Positions 25,199 to 34,921 of a stretch of DNA of 64,000 nucleotides are shown here, piece after piece. The translations under genes and the position numbers were made by a program. The stretch spans positions 1-64,000 of the forward strand of contig DJOW01000033.1 in the NCBI GenBank assembly GCA_002437305.1, given 5' to 3'. Position 1 is the first letter of the stretch. The number at the start of each line of letters is the position of its first letter. Under the pieces are notes generated by a model. That model saw only the letters and a program-made list of their open reading frames with translations. It had not been told where the DNA came from and searched no databases. The stretch is from Bacteroidales bacterium UBA6428. Its GTDB lineage: Bacteria > Bacteroidota > Bacteroidia > Bacteroidales > UBA932.

Positions 25199-25953
25199 TT
25201 CCCGGTTACCCAGTCTATCGCATTCAACAGGATTGTCTTGAAATTGTCGTTCTCCAGCAGTTTCGGACTGTGTCCGAACTGGAGATAGACATTGCGCGCC
25301 TTGACGGCGGTGTTGGTCCAGATGACAGGGTGGTCGCCCATCCTTACATCTGAAGGTGGGGTGTATGAGTCCTCGTCCACGTTCGCAAGGACGTGGATGT
25401 ACCCGGCGTCCCTTGGATTCCTGTCGTAGGTGTACCATTCGTCATCGGGGATTGTGAAGGTCGGGTCAACTCCTTTGAACAGAGGATGTTTTGTGTCCTC
25501 TACACGGACGGTGCCGTCGGCCAGCGGCTCGATGTAGCCTGCGAATCGTATTCCGCCCATGAAATTGGAGAACCATTCCCACATGGGGTAGCCATCGAAG
25601 TCACCAAGAAGAGTGGCGTGGTGGAAGCCGACGTAGCCTCCGATGCCCTTTTCAACATATTCAGTGAAAGCGTCTTGCGCGGCTTTTGGCCATGTGTATG
25701 GAGGAAAGTCGAGTTGGATGACGGCATCGAAACCCTTGAGAAATTCGGCGTTAACATCGTTCATGTTGTTGATGACAGTCATGGTGAACCCTCGAGAAGC
25801 GGAGACGCTGTCCAGCCAGGAAATGGCTGCATCGGTGAACGGCTTGTGGTGTCCGCCGTTCTCGCTGACGATCAGAATGTTGGATTTAGAGCTTGAGGCG
25901 CATGAACACAACAGTGCCATGGCGGCCAGTAAAGAGACAAGGATCTTTTTCAT
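25195..25953 (-). CDS. ThuA domain lipoprotein
   Basis: This 252-residue protein has a lipoprotein signal (MKKILVSLLAAMALLCSC). It is almost entirely a ThuA-like domain of glutamine-amidotransferase-like fold, with NILIVSENGGHHKPFTDAAI at the start, GFHHATLLGDFDGYPMWEWF in the middle and PVIWTNTAVKARNVYLQFGH near the end. ThuA-type domains occur in trehalose/sugar utilisation loci and PULs; the exact activity is unsettled. It overlaps the GH9 start by 4 bases. A second ThuA domain is fused to the GH18 enzyme on the other arm of the PUL. Confidence 0.85.
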   Translation of the reverse strand: MKKILVSLLAAMALLCSCASSSKSNILIVSENGGHHKPFTDAAISWLDSVSASRGFTMTVINNMNDVNAEFLKGFDAVIQLDFPPYTWPKAAQDAFTEYVEKGIGGYVGFHHATLLGDFDGYPMWEWFSNFMGGIRFAGYIEPLADGTVRVEDTKHPLFKGVDPTFTIPDDEWYTYDRNPRDAGYIHVLANVDEDSYTPPSDVRMGDHPVIWTNTAVKARNVYLQFGHSPKLLENDNFKTILLNAIDWVTGK

Positions 25954-25968
25954 GTTGATTATAAGTTG

Positions 25969-27222
25969 TTATTCAGCTGATTGTATTACTCTGCTGCCCC
26001 GGACGGCGTAGTAAAGCATGAACAGTTCGCAGAAGACCACAGCGAGCCAAGTCATTTTCCATCCTCCGAGCAGGTCGGCCAGAAATCCCTGCGCGAGAGG
26101 CAGGACCGCTCCTCCGAACACTCCGATCATGAACACTCCGGATGCGGCCGAGGTGTATTTCCCGAGTTCCTGTACCGAGAGGGTGTAGATGGCTCCCCAC
26201 ATGATAGAATGGAACAGTCCCACGGCCGCGAGCAGCCACGGGTTGTCAAGCGCTGTCGCCAGAACAAGCAGGACAGTGGCGATGGAAGTCGTGAATATGA
26301 GCTGCGCGCGTGGCGGAACTTTGCTCAGTGTGCTTCCAAGGGCCCGCCCGATGAGCATCCCGCCCCAATAGAGTGTCGCGAGAAGGGCGGGGGAGTCCAT
26401 TCCTTTCTCGATGGCGTACATGTTCACGTTCGCCCCGACGCAGACCTCCGCTCCGACATAAAAGAATATGGCGATGACCCCCAGTGTCAGATGTCTGAAC
26501 GACCAGACGCTTTTCTCCAGTTTTTCTCCGTTCCCTGCCCTGGTCCCTTGGATGTCAGGAAGGGAGAACCTCATTAGAGCCAGCGTGACGAGTACGATGA
26601 CTGCGGCCAGAGAGAGAAAAGGAACGGCAAGCTGGGTGACCTGCACGTCCTCCATCGCCATTCCTCCGAACACGATTCCTGTGACAAAGTACGGGGCGAT
26701 CGTGGTGCCGGCCGAATTGGCGGTTCCGCCGATGGCCAGCCTTTGGATGGATTGCGTGCCTTTTACGTCACAGGCCACGAGATAAGGGTTGATGACGACC
26801 TGCAGGATTGTGGCGGAGCCTCCGACCACGAATGAGCCCAGAAGGAAAATCAGGAATCCCGCCGGGAATGACAGGCTTTCCGAACCTATGACGGCTTCGG
26901 GAAAGTGTACCGTGAACTCTGATGATGCGAAAAACAGCAACAGTCCAGCCGTCATCATGATCAAGCCTCTGATCAAGGTTCCTTTGTAACCATATTCATT
27001 GACCCAGGCTGAGCCGATCGGCCCGCAGACCGGGTAGGCCAGGAACCAGGAGAATGTGATCAGCGTCGCGAATGTGTTCTTGAGGTGTCCGGCATTGGAG
27101 AGGAAGGCTTCCTTCAGCGGCCCCTGGAACTGGGAGTTGGCCGTTGTCAGGAATCCTACGACCAGAAACAGGAAAACCATTGAAAGGAATGGTCCGAGAT
27201 AGTCTGACTTTTTGTTTTCCAT
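25969..27222 (-). CDS. MFS sugar transporter (FucP/NagP-like)
   Basis: The 417-residue inner-membrane protein has twelve hydrophobic segments. It carries the FucP-group features near the first helices (FLVVGFLTTANSQFQGPLKEAF) and the stretch VVINPYLVACDVKGTQSIQRLAIGG (about 145-170), which resembles the NPY-containing block of fucose, glucose/galactose and N-acetylglucosamine permeases. It should bring a monosaccharide or small product released by the PUL enzymes across the inner membrane by proton symport. It lies between nagB (2 bases) and the ThuA lipoprotein gene (15 bases), so an amino sugar is the most likely cargo. Confidence 0.83.
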   Translation of the reverse strand: MENKKSDYLGPFLSMVFLFLVVGFLTTANSQFQGPLKEAFLSNAGHLKNTFATLITFSWFLAYPVCGPIGSAWVNEYGYKGTLIRGLIMMTAGLLLFFASSEFTVHFPEAVIGSESLSFPAGFLIFLLGSFVVGGSATILQVVINPYLVACDVKGTQSIQRLAIGGTANSAGTTIAPYFVTGIVFGGMAMEDVQVTQLAVPFLSLAAVIVLVTLALMRFSLPDIQGTRAGNGEKLEKSVWSFRHLTLGVIAIFFYVGAEVCVGANVNMYAIEKGMDSPALLATLYWGGMLIGRALGSTLSKVPPRAQLIFTTSIATVLLVLATALDNPWLLAAVGLFHSIMWGAIYTLSVQELGKYTSAASGVFMIGVFGGAVLPLAQGFLADLLGGWKMTWLAVVFCELFMLYYAVRGSRVIQSAE

Positions 27223-27224
27223 GG

Positions 27225-27953
27225 CTAATCAAGTTTTGAGGCCGCGTCTTTGTCAAGAATAAACTCGCAGTCTGGATGAAGTTGAAGGATGCTGGCGGGA
27301 ACTTCCTCACTGACAGTGCCTTTCACGATGCGTTTTACAATCTCGGCCTTGGCCTCTCCTTTGGCTACGGCCACTATTCTTCTGGCTGACATCATGTCCT
27401 TCAGCCCTATTGTCACGCCTCCGAGCTCCACGTTGTCCGGTGTGCCGGTCTCTCGCCGTATCCTCTCTTCCAGTTCGGGGTACATGACTGAGACACGGCA
27501 TTCGCTCCCGAACGCCGAGCCGGGCTGGTTGAAGCCCACATGACCGTTCTCTCCGATGCCGACAATCAGAAGGTCTATGCCTCCGCGGGAATCGAGTTCT
27601 TCCATAAACTTCTTGCAGTCTCTGGCATAGTCGTCGGATTTGACAGGAAGCATCAGAAAATGCTCGTCGTCTGTTCCGATGTCGTCGATCAGCTCGGTCT
27701 TCAGCATCTTCCAGCAGGATCCTGAATATTCCCGTGGCACATTGACGACCTCGTCCTGCCCGAAGAATGTCACCTTGGAAACATCGAAAGGGTGTTCTTT
27801 GTGGATTCTTGCGACAGTCCTGTGCGATTCTCCTGTGGTCCTGCCCGTCGAGAGGCCGATGACGCTGTCCTCTTTCCGAAGTATCTGCCCTATGATCCTC
27901 CATGCCGCCGCATCAGCGAAGGCTTTCTCGTTTTCCGTGATTGTGAGTCTCAT
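27225..27953 (-). CDS. nagB: Glucosamine-6-phosphate deaminase
   Basis: The 242-residue cytoplasmic enzyme converts glucosamine-6-phosphate to fructose-6-phosphate and ammonia. I start at MRLTITENEK (27953); the longer frame crosses the promoter region. Family blocks are GLSTGRTTGESHRTV near 38-52, the active-site FGQDEVVNV near 70 and IVGIGENGHVGFNQPGSAF near 128-146, with the catalytic D and H. It is the first gene of the leftward PUL arm. No nagA (deacetylase) gene occurs in this window. Confidence 0.93.
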   Translation of the reverse strand: MRLTITENEKAFADAAAWRIIGQILRKEDSVIGLSTGRTTGESHRTVARIHKEHPFDVSKVTFFGQDEVVNVPREYSGSCWKMLKTELIDDIGTDDEHFLMLPVKSDDYARDCKKFMEELDSRGGIDLLIVGIGENGHVGFNQPGSAFGSECRVSVMYPELEERIRRETGTPDNVELGGVTIGLKDMMSARRIVAVAKGEAKAEIVKRIVKGTVSEEVPASILQLHPDCEFILDKDAASKLD

Positions 27954-28016
27954 TTTAGTGCTTTTGATTTTGCCGCAAGGTAGCGACAATGCGTGTGACC
28001 GAGGTGGATTTTCAGA

Positions 28017-28024
28017 CAAAAATA
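28017..28024 (-). promoter_or_regulatory. Candidate -7 box (TATTTTTG) for the nagB-MFS-ThuA-GH9 operon
   Basis: On the minus strand TATTTTTG lies about 64 bases before the nagB start, with TTGG about 22 bases farther upstream as a possible -33 box. Confidence 0.4.
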
Positions 28025-28112
28025 GTTGAAAAAATGTCATTGCCGGCCAACCACTTGACAGATATCCAACTTTTTTTGCCAATATTCATACATGCCCTAT
28101 TGATAATATGAT

Positions 28113-28120
28113 TAACTTTG
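28113..28120 (+). promoter_or_regulatory. Candidate -7 box (TAACTTTG) for the HTCS gene
   Basis: TAACTTTG is a perfect TAnnTTTG. It lies inside the longest possible reading frame of the regulator gene and therefore supports the start at 28180. Confidence 0.45.
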
Positions 28121-28179
28121 ATCCCAGGCAGCAACCACATGATGTCGTACTGAGAAACAATCAACTGCCCTGTTCCTTA

Positions 28180-31100
28180 ATGGCGTTTAGTAAGAGGAGA
28201 CATATTATTATATTGGTTTTGTTGACCCTTCTGCCCTTCCTGACGGTGAGGGCGGAGGGTTTTGTGACCCTTGACGGAATCTTGAGCGGCAGGAAGACCT
28301 ATCAGGTCACGCAGGACGCGGACGGATTCATCTGGATTTATACCCAGAACGGAATTGACCGGTTTGACGGCCATGCCGTGAAAACGTACCGGATCGAGGA
28401 TCTGCCCCAGTCCAGAGACGAGATCCTGTCTTCTACAAAGCTTGAGTGCGACAATTCGGGGAGCCTTTGGATGGTGGTTAAAAACGGGAGGCTTTACCGT
28501 TATGACAAGCCGTCTGACTCTTTCCGCCTTGAGATCGACCTGAGGGAGGGCCACCCGGGAATATCCTTGTACAGCATTTGTTTTCCAGGTCACGGAACAG
28601 TGGCATTGGGCACTTCGGAAGGGACTGTGTTTCTGACGGAAAACGGGAAAGAGACTTGGCACCTCACCGACAGGATTGTCAAGACGATCGCCATCAAGGG
28701 GGAGAACGCCTTTTGGCTGGGAACTGACAAAGGGATATTCATGTTGGAGAATGGACGCGTCCGCGGGGTGGCTGATGGCGTGGATGTCGCAAGCATGCTC
28801 TACGAGGAGGGGAAGCTCTTTGTCGGGACATTTTCCGAAGGACTGAAGGTTGTCTCGGATGACGGAATCTTGAAAAGTTTCGGCCCGGTTTCCATCAAGG
28901 TTCCGGTCTGGGCGATCCTGAAGGATGACAAAGGTCGTCTCGTGGTCGGGTCGGACGGTGACGGCTTGTTTTACTTGGATCCCGGGACAGGAACGGTCCT
29001 GGCTCATTATCTGGCGGATGATCAAGGCCGGTCTTCGATTTCAGGGAACACAATAAGTGACCTTTGCCTTGACAGGGACGGCGATCTTTGGGTCTCAACG
29101 ACAACGGACTGGGTCTGTCGTCAGACCAAAAATTCTCTTTCGATCGACAGGCTGGCCCACCAGCCGGGCAATCCGAACTCTTTGCTGTCCGATCATGTCA
29201 ATGTGGTCTACGAGGACAAGTCCGGGAACATCTGGTTCGGAACCAATGATGGTGTGTGCCGTTTCAGACCCGTCAGCCGTGAGTGGAGAAACTATCCCAT
29301 GCCGTATCTCGGCGCCGTGCTGGCTTTGACGCAGGATGCCCGCGGTGATGTCTGGGTCGGCGGCTATGGATTTCCTCTTTACAAGATCAATCCAAAGACA
29401 GGAAAAACGGATGTCTTTCGCGACGAAAGGTTCAACCATACCTATTCGCTGCTTGCTGACGGGGAATATGTCTGGATCGGTGGAATAGACTCGCCTTTGT
29501 CAAGATACAATGTCCTGGGTGGAAGTCCGGCAACATACCCTGTCCATAATGTCGGAGACATAAAGAAGGCAACGGACGGAAAATTTACGCTGGCCACCAG
29601 CGGAGGATTGTGTGTGCTGGATCTCGAAACCGACTCGCTTTCAGTCATTAATGGGTTTGATTCCAAGACATTGGCATTCCCTGTCAGATGTCTTGCGAAT
29701 CAAGGCGAGATCGCATGGCTGGCCACTGACGGGGACGGTTTGATCCGTTATGACAGAAGCACGGGAGAGGTTCGGTCATACTCAAAGAACTCCGGTCTGT
29801 CAAGCGATTCGGTCAATGATGTTGTGGTGGATAGGAGAGACAATGTCTGGTTTGCGACCTTTGACGCTTTGTACAGAATTGATTCTCTCTCTGGAACCCC
29901 GGTCAACATGAATGGATTCCTTGGCGTCACAAGAGGCAGCTTCAATCCTAACGCCTTCTGCATGCTTTCGGATGGCAGGCTTGCCATGGGTACGGCCGAT
30001 GGCGCCGTTCTGTTCGATCCGGCAGGATTCTCTATGGAAGATCCGGGACAAATCTCCCCTGTCATCTCAGGCTTCAATCTTTTTGATGACTGCAAGCCTT
30101 CGATCCAGACCAATGTCAACATGCTGGACAGAATCATTCTGAAGTCGGGCCAGAACTCTTTCGCGATCACTTATTCGGCCCTTGACTTCACATCGGGGTA
30201 CAGGACGGGCTTTTCAAGCCAGCTCATCGGCTTTGACAAGGCTCCTCGCCTGAGCGACACGGCGGGTGAGATCGACTACTATAACATTCCTTCCGGAAAA
30301 TATGTCTACTCACTGAAGGTTATAGACAAATATTCAGGAAATATTCTCGGCGAGCGCCACCTCTCCATTTTAATAAAGAGACCGTTGTGGCTGTCTTGGT
30401 GGGCGTTGACCATTTATGCGGCTCTGTTTGGAGCGTTTGTGATGATGGCCGTCGCGTGGTTCCGCAGAAAATCGTACAACAGGATCATGACGGAGAAGAT
30501 CAACACTTTCGTTAACTTCGCCCACGATCTGAAGACGCCGATAACTTTAATCAAAACTCCGTTAAGCGATCTGGAAAGCATGGATCACCTTTCCGATAAG
30601 ATCAAAAATTCCGTGATGACGGCGAACCGCAATACTGACAGGTTGATGTCCATGATCAACAACCTTCTTGACATCCGGAAAAATGACCGGGACTGGAGTG
30701 TGTTGAGGCTGGCCGAATATGACGCCGGTGACTATCTGGACTCTGTCTTGTCGGATTTCAGTTATGCGGCCCGTCAGAAAGGACTGGAGTTCTCTTACCG
30801 TGTGGAAGCAGGCTTGAGCGACATCTGGATCGATCGTGAGAAGATGGATCTGATCATCCACAACATCCTGTCGAATTCGGTCAAGTACACCTCCAAAGGT
30901 TTCATCAAGGTTCAGGCCAAGAATCAGCGACGCTCATGGACTTTGGAGATCAGTGATTCCGGAATAGGAATCCCGGCAGATTTCCAATCCAAGATATTCA
31001 GAGGCAGCTACAGGGCTGACAATGCCAGGGCATGTGACGAGAACGGCAATGGCATCGGTCTGATGATAACCCGCCAGCTGGTCTGCCAGCATCGAGGAAC

Positions 31101-31992
31101 GATTTCATATTCAAGCATCGAGGGTAAAGGCACCACTTTCACGCTGTCGTTTCCGAGAAAGTACAAGGCTTCTGATTCCGTGGTGTACCGGAAAGAATCT
31201 GACATTTCGGAACCGGTACCTGACTCCGTCTCTCAGGAAGCCGGCAATCCGGACAACAGTATCTTGATCGTTGAGGATGACGCTGAGACCTTGGAGTATA
31301 TGAGGTCGTCACTTTCTGAGGAATATTCAGTCACCGCCGCCGCGGACGGACAGACGGCGCTTGCGGTCATCGCGGAAAAGAACCCGGACATTGTGATCTC
31401 GGATGTCATCATGCCGCTGATGAACGGCTATGACCTTTGCCGAAGCGTGAAGTCGGATGTGGCGACCAGCCATATTCCTGTGATCCTCCTGACAGGCATG
31501 ACTGACAGGGAAAGCGTCATCAGGGGGCTTGAGTCCGGGGCTGATGACTACATTGTCAAGCCGTTTGACATGTCGGTCCTGAGAGCCAGGATAAGGAACA
31601 TCCTGAATGAGCGCCAGCGCCTCAGGGAGGCCATTCTCCATTCAAGCAACGCTGTCGCCCGCAATGAATACTCCAACAAACTGGACCAGGAGTTCATGGA
31701 CAAGGTGATCTCCGTGGTCCAGAAGGAACTGTCCAATTCGGAATTCCAGATAAGCGACCTGTGCCGTGAATTGGCGATGAGCCGCACGGCGTTCTTCAAC
31801 AAACTGAAGTCCCTCACCGGTCAGGGTCCCAATGATTTTATCAGAATCTACCGTCTGGAAAGATCGAAGGAATTCCTTGCCGACCATCGTTACAGCGTTG
31901 CCGAGGTCTCTGACATGGTCGGTTTCTCTGACGCCAAGTACTTCAGTGTCTGCTTTAAAAAGCAGTTCGGAGTAAGCCCAAGCAGATTTTAA
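28180..31992 (+). CDS. Hybrid two-component system regulator of the PUL (HTCS)
   Basis: Starting at MAFSKRRHII (28180) gives 1270 residues. A signal peptide/anchor is followed by a double seven-bladed propeller of Reg_prop repeats (about 25-640; for example GNIWFGTNDGVCRF and GDLWVSTTTDWV) and a Y_Y_Y domain. A membrane helix lies at about 737-760. The HisKA domain has the phosphoacceptor His near 780 (FAHDLKTPITLIKTPL, where HDLKTP replaces the commoner HEIRTP), and an HATPase domain follows (NGIGLMITRQL). A receiver domain has its phosphorylation Asp near 1074 (IVISDVIMPLMNG), and an AraC-type helix-turn-helix ends the protein (about 1187-1270). It should sense a glycan fragment in the periplasm and switch on both PUL arms, being placed between them. 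Confidence 0.94.
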   Translation: MAFSKRRHIIILVLLTLLPFLTVRAEGFVTLDGILSGRKTYQVTQDADGFIWIYTQNGIDRFDGHAVKTYRIEDLPQSRDEILSSTKLECDNSGSLWMVVKNGRLYRYDKPSDSFRLEIDLREGHPGISLYSICFPGHGTVALGTSEGTVFLTENGKETWHLTDRIVKTIAIKGENAFWLGTDKGIFMLENGRVRGVADGVDVASMLYEEGKLFVGTFSEGLKVVSDDGILKSFGPVSIKVPVWAILKDDKGRLVVGSDGDGLFYLDPGTGTVLAHYLADDQGRSSISGNTISDLCLDRDGDLWVSTTTDWVCRQTKNSLSIDRLAHQPGNPNSLLSDHVNVVYEDKSGNIWFGTNDGVCRFRPVSREWRNYPMPYLGAVLALTQDARGDVWVGGYGFPLYKINPKTGKTDVFRDERFNHTYSLLADGEYVWIGGIDSPLSRYNVLGGSPATYPVHNVGDIKKATDGKFTLATSGGLCVLDLETDSLSVINGFDSKTLAFPVRCLANQGEIAWLATDGDGLIRYDRSTGEVRSYSKNSGLSSDSVNDVVVDRRDNVWFATFDALYRIDSLSGTPVNMNGFLGVTRGSFNPNAFCMLSDGRLAMGTADGAVLFDPAGFSMEDPGQISPVISGFNLFDDCKPSIQTNVNMLDRIILKSGQNSFAITYSALDFTSGYRTGFSSQLIGFDKAPRLSDTAGEIDYYNIPSGKYVYSLKVIDKYSGNILGERHLSILIKRPLWLSWWALTIYAALFGAFVMMAVAWFRRKSYNRIMTEKINTFVNFAHDLKTPITLIKTPLSDLESMDHLSDKIKNSVMTANRNTDRLMSMINNLLDIRKNDRDWSVLRLAEYDAGDYLDSVLSDFSYAARQKGLEFSYRVEAGLSDIWIDREKMDLIIHNILSNSVKYTSKGFIKVQAKNQRRSWTLEISDSGIGIPADFQSKIFRGSYRADNARACDENGNGIGLMITRQLVCQHRGTISYSSIEGKGTTFTLSFPRKYKASDSVVYRKESDISEPVPDSVSQEAGNPDNSILIVEDDAETLEYMRSSLSEEYSVTAAADGQTALAVIAEKNPDIVISDVIMPLMNGYDLCRSVKSDVATSHIPVILLTGMTDRESVIRGLESGADDYIVKPFDMSVLRARIRNILNERQRLREAILHSSNAVARNEYSNKLDQEFMDKVISVVQKELSNSEFQISDLCRELAMSRTAFFNKLKSLTGQGPNDFIRIYRLERSKEFLADHRYSVAEVSDMVGFSDAKYFSVCFKKQFGVSPSRF

Positions 31993-32067
31993 ACCATTTT
32001 TGTTAGATCTTAAACCCCCGTCCGGATATAGTTGGCTAATATTGCGTTGGAATAACACTCAAACGCA

Positions 32068-33009
32068 ATGGAAACATATCTCGGCCTCGATTTGGGAGGA
32101 ACAAAACTACTGATCGGAGAAGTTGACAAACACGGAAACATCCTTCGCTTCAAGAAGTACGATTCCGGGTATTTCAGCCAGCAGACAGCCTCCGGAATAA
32201 TCAAGTCATCCCTTGATGACTACATTCGCACAGTGGGTTGGGTCGATGACAAGCCCGTCTCGATGGGCATCGGCCTGATCGGCCGTGTCGATCCAAACGA
32301 AGGAGTCTGGCTTCAGATTGACCCGAACAGAACCCATCCCATAGAACTAGCGAAGGAGATTTCGGAGATCTACGGCATTCCTTGCCGCATCGACAACGAT
32401 GTCAAGAGCGCCACAAGGGCTGAACGTGTCTGGGGCGTGGGCCAGTACTCGAAGAATTTCGTGTATATTAATGTCGGTACTGGTATCGCTGTAGGAATCG
32501 TTGTCAACGGACGCCAGATCCGCGGGAGCCACTTCAACGCCGGAGAGGCCGGGCACATGACCGTCGGGGTCAATGTCGGAGTGAAGTGCTGCTGCGGCAG
32601 GATGGACTGTGTGGAGGCAATCGCCTCGGGAAGCGGCTTTGACACCTGCGCAAGACTCCTTAAAGACAAGTATGGGACCCATCTGGCAATCCCTTCCGAT
32701 GAAGGGGCCAGGGTGGATGTCAGGGATGTCATCCGGCTTTGCCAGGAAGGCGATGAGCTTTGCCGTGTTCTGGTCGGGAACGCCACTCAGGGGATCGCCA
32801 ATCTTATCATGAACCTTGTCAGGATCACCGACCCGGACACTGTTGTTCTGGGAGGAAGCATCGTGGCGGACGAGTATATTTTTGAGAATATTCTTAATAA
32901 ATTGAATCATAATACTATGCGCTTTGTCACCAATGGTGTTGTCATCACAAAGCTGAACCCTCAGTTCATAGGATTGCTGGGAGCGGTGGCGGTCGCCATG
33001 AACATGTAG
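32068..33009 (+). CDS. ROK family sugar kinase
   Basis: The 313-residue cytoplasmic kinase has the phosphate-binding start YLGLDLGGTKLLIGE, the family block GEAGHMTVGVNVGVKCCCGRMDC (about 158-180) with the zinc-binding cysteines, and VVLGGSIVADEY near 256. ROK kinases phosphorylate glucose, N-acetylglucosamine, glucosamine or N-acetylmannosamine. In this PUL, with nagB and no nagA, glucosamine or glucose kinase activity would close the pathway; specificity cannot be read from the sequence alone. It follows the HTCS gene by 75 bases and precedes the GH18 gene. Confidence 0.85.
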   Translation: METYLGLDLGGTKLLIGEVDKHGNILRFKKYDSGYFSQQTASGIIKSSLDDYIRTVGWVDDKPVSMGIGLIGRVDPNEGVWLQIDPNRTHPIELAKEISEIYGIPCRIDNDVKSATRAERVWGVGQYSKNFVYINVGTGIAVGIVVNGRQIRGSHFNAGEAGHMTVGVNVGVKCCCGRMDCVEAIASGSGFDTCARLLKDKYGTHLAIPSDEGARVDVRDVIRLCQEGDELCRVLVGNATQGIANLIMNLVRITDPDTVVLGGSIVADEYIFENILNKLNHNTMRFVTNGVVITKLNPQFIGLLGAVAVAMNM

Positions 33010-33077
33010 GCGGAACTGCATCACGCCTGGCGTGCCGCGCTGTGATTGGATGAATATTAATGTCAAGATCAATACTT

Positions 33078-34871
33078 ATGAAGAAGATTGCATATTCCAT
33101 AGCCTGCACTCTTATGGTGCTGTGCTGCTGCGCCTGGGGCAAAGGTGCGGACAACAATAAAGACATGATCGTGGGAGCCTATCTCATGGGTGTCCGCAAC
33201 GAACTCCCTGACGTGAACCTTGTGACTCACATCAACTATGCTTTCGGGCATGTCAACGAGACATTTGACGGGGTGATGTTGCCGGAAGGGGACGGATTGG
33301 GCCAAGTGGTCGGATTGAAGAAAGTCAAACCGTCCTTGAAGGTTCTCCTTTCCATCGGAGGATGGGGAAGCGGACGCTTCAGCGAGATGGCCTCGGATGC
33401 AGTGAAAAGGAAGAGTTTCGCCCGTGATTGCGCAAGGGTCGTGAAAGAGTTCGGCCTTGACGGCATCGACATCGATTGGGAATATCCCGGAAGTGACCTT
33501 GCCGGAATCTCCTCGTCCCCGGATGACAAGGCCGATTTCACCTTGCTCATGCGGGATCTCCGAGCCGCCATCGGGAAGAGGAAGCTGCTTACCATAGCAT
33601 CGGTATGTAATGCGGATTACATTGATTTCAAGGCGGTTATCCCTTATCTGGACTATGTCAATGTCATGTCCTACGACATGGGGACCCAAAACACTCACCA
33701 TGCGGCTCTCTACAGGTCTGAATATGCCGGCAACTGCACTGCGGACGAGGCTGTGCGCAAGCACATCGCCGCAGGTGTTCCTCGGAGGAAGATAGTCATG
33801 GGAATGCCTTTCTACGGCAGAGGTGTCGAAGGATATGTTCCGTATCGTAATGAGTCTTCGTCAGACAAGGAGTTTTGGGATGACACCGCCAAGGTTCCGA
33901 TGATTCTGGACTCGCTTGGCAACATGCTCTTCGGCTATGAGAACGCAAGGTCCATCGCAGAGAAGTGCCGCTACATCGTGGCCAACGGACTCCGTGGCGG
34001 AATGTATTGGGAATATAATGCCGACAATGCGTCGCACGATCTCGCCAGGGCTGTGTATGAGGGATTGAGAGGAGACGCGCCGGCCGCCACGGCCTCGGTT
34101 TCCGATGCGGGCGGCAGAAACAAAAAGGGCGGTGTCCGTCCTGCCAACTACGCCAAAAGCAAGCGGTTCAAGGCGTTGATGCTCTGGGATCCTTATGCCG
34201 AGATAGCCCATGTCCAGTTCGACAAGCAGTCAATGGAGTTTTTCCACAGATTGAACTATGGCGACGGGTTTGTCCTTGACACCACAACCACCCTCAAGGG
34301 TTATACTTATGACCAGCTGAAGGAATATAGTGTCATCATCGCTCTGAACGCCTCCCCTTCGGATCCGGAGTCCCGCGCGCTCTTTGAGGAATATATGGAG
34401 AACGGCGGTGGCTGGCTCGGCTTCCATGCATCCGCCTACAATGACCGGAACACCCGCTGGCCTTGGTATGGCAAATTCCTTGGCTGCGGAGAGTTCAAGG
34501 CCAACAACTGGCCTCCGCAGCCTGCTCTTCTTGAAGTGGACACTCATGACCATCCTGTCACCAAGAACCTTCCGGACTCTTATGTCGCTCCGCCTTCCGA
34601 GTTCTATCAGTGGGCTTCGGAGCCGCGTGACAACAAGGATGTCCAGGTTCTGCTGACGCTTTCGGCCAAAAACTATCCTATGGGAGTGAAGGACATCGTC
34701 TACGGAGGAGATTTCCCCGTTGTCTGGACCAACAAGAACTATCGCATGGTTTACATCAACATGGGACACGGAGACGAGAGCTACAAGGACGCCACCCAGC
34801 AATTGCTGTTCCTGAACGCTTTCCGCTGGATCGTGAGCCGGGACCCCAAGGGCGACCCGTTTGACAGATAA
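33078..34871 (+). CDS. GH18 chitinase-like enzyme fused to a ThuA domain
   Basis: I start at MKKIAYSIAC (33078), which yields a signal peptide and 597 residues. The first part (about 28-335) is a GH18 TIM barrel. The motif DGIDIDWEYP (DxxDxDxE) is at about 128-137 with the catalytic Glu near 136; SIGGWGSGRFSEMAS (about 91) and a conserved MSYDM near 196 are also present. This should cleave beta-1,4-GlcNAc-containing glycans. After a Gly/Lys/Ala-rich linker (about 335-360) a complete ThuA domain follows (KALMLWDPYAEIAHVQFD to MVYINMGHGDESYKDATQQLL). GH18-ThuA is an unusual arrangement. It stands directly upstream of the first SusC gene. Confidence 0.88.
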   Translation: MKKIAYSIACTLMVLCCCAWGKGADNNKDMIVGAYLMGVRNELPDVNLVTHINYAFGHVNETFDGVMLPEGDGLGQVVGLKKVKPSLKVLLSIGGWGSGRFSEMASDAVKRKSFARDCARVVKEFGLDGIDIDWEYPGSDLAGISSSPDDKADFTLLMRDLRAAIGKRKLLTIASVCNADYIDFKAVIPYLDYVNVMSYDMGTQNTHHAALYRSEYAGNCTADEAVRKHIAAGVPRRKIVMGMPFYGRGVEGYVPYRNESSSDKEFWDDTAKVPMILDSLGNMLFGYENARSIAEKCRYIVANGLRGGMYWEYNADNASHDLARAVYEGLRGDAPAATASVSDAGGRNKKGGVRPANYAKSKRFKALMLWDPYAEIAHVQFDKQSMEFFHRLNYGDGFVLDTTTTLKGYTYDQLKEYSVIIALNASPSDPESRALFEEYMENGGGWLGFHASAYNDRNTRWPWYGKFLGCGEFKANNWPPQPALLEVDTHDHPVTKNLPDSYVAPPSEFYQWASEPRDNKDVQVLLTLSAKNYPMGVKDIVYGGDFPVVWTNKNYRMVYINMGHGDESYKDATQQLLFLNAFRWIVSRDPKGDPFDR

Positions 34872-34921
34872 CCTGAAAATCCTATGCAATTAAAGAAGTA
34901 CCAACTTAATACATTTCACAA

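Noticed and set aside
24155..25896. Long plus-strand frames opposite the GH9 and ThuA genes
   Set aside because: They are antisense shadows of GC-rich codons without start context or domains.
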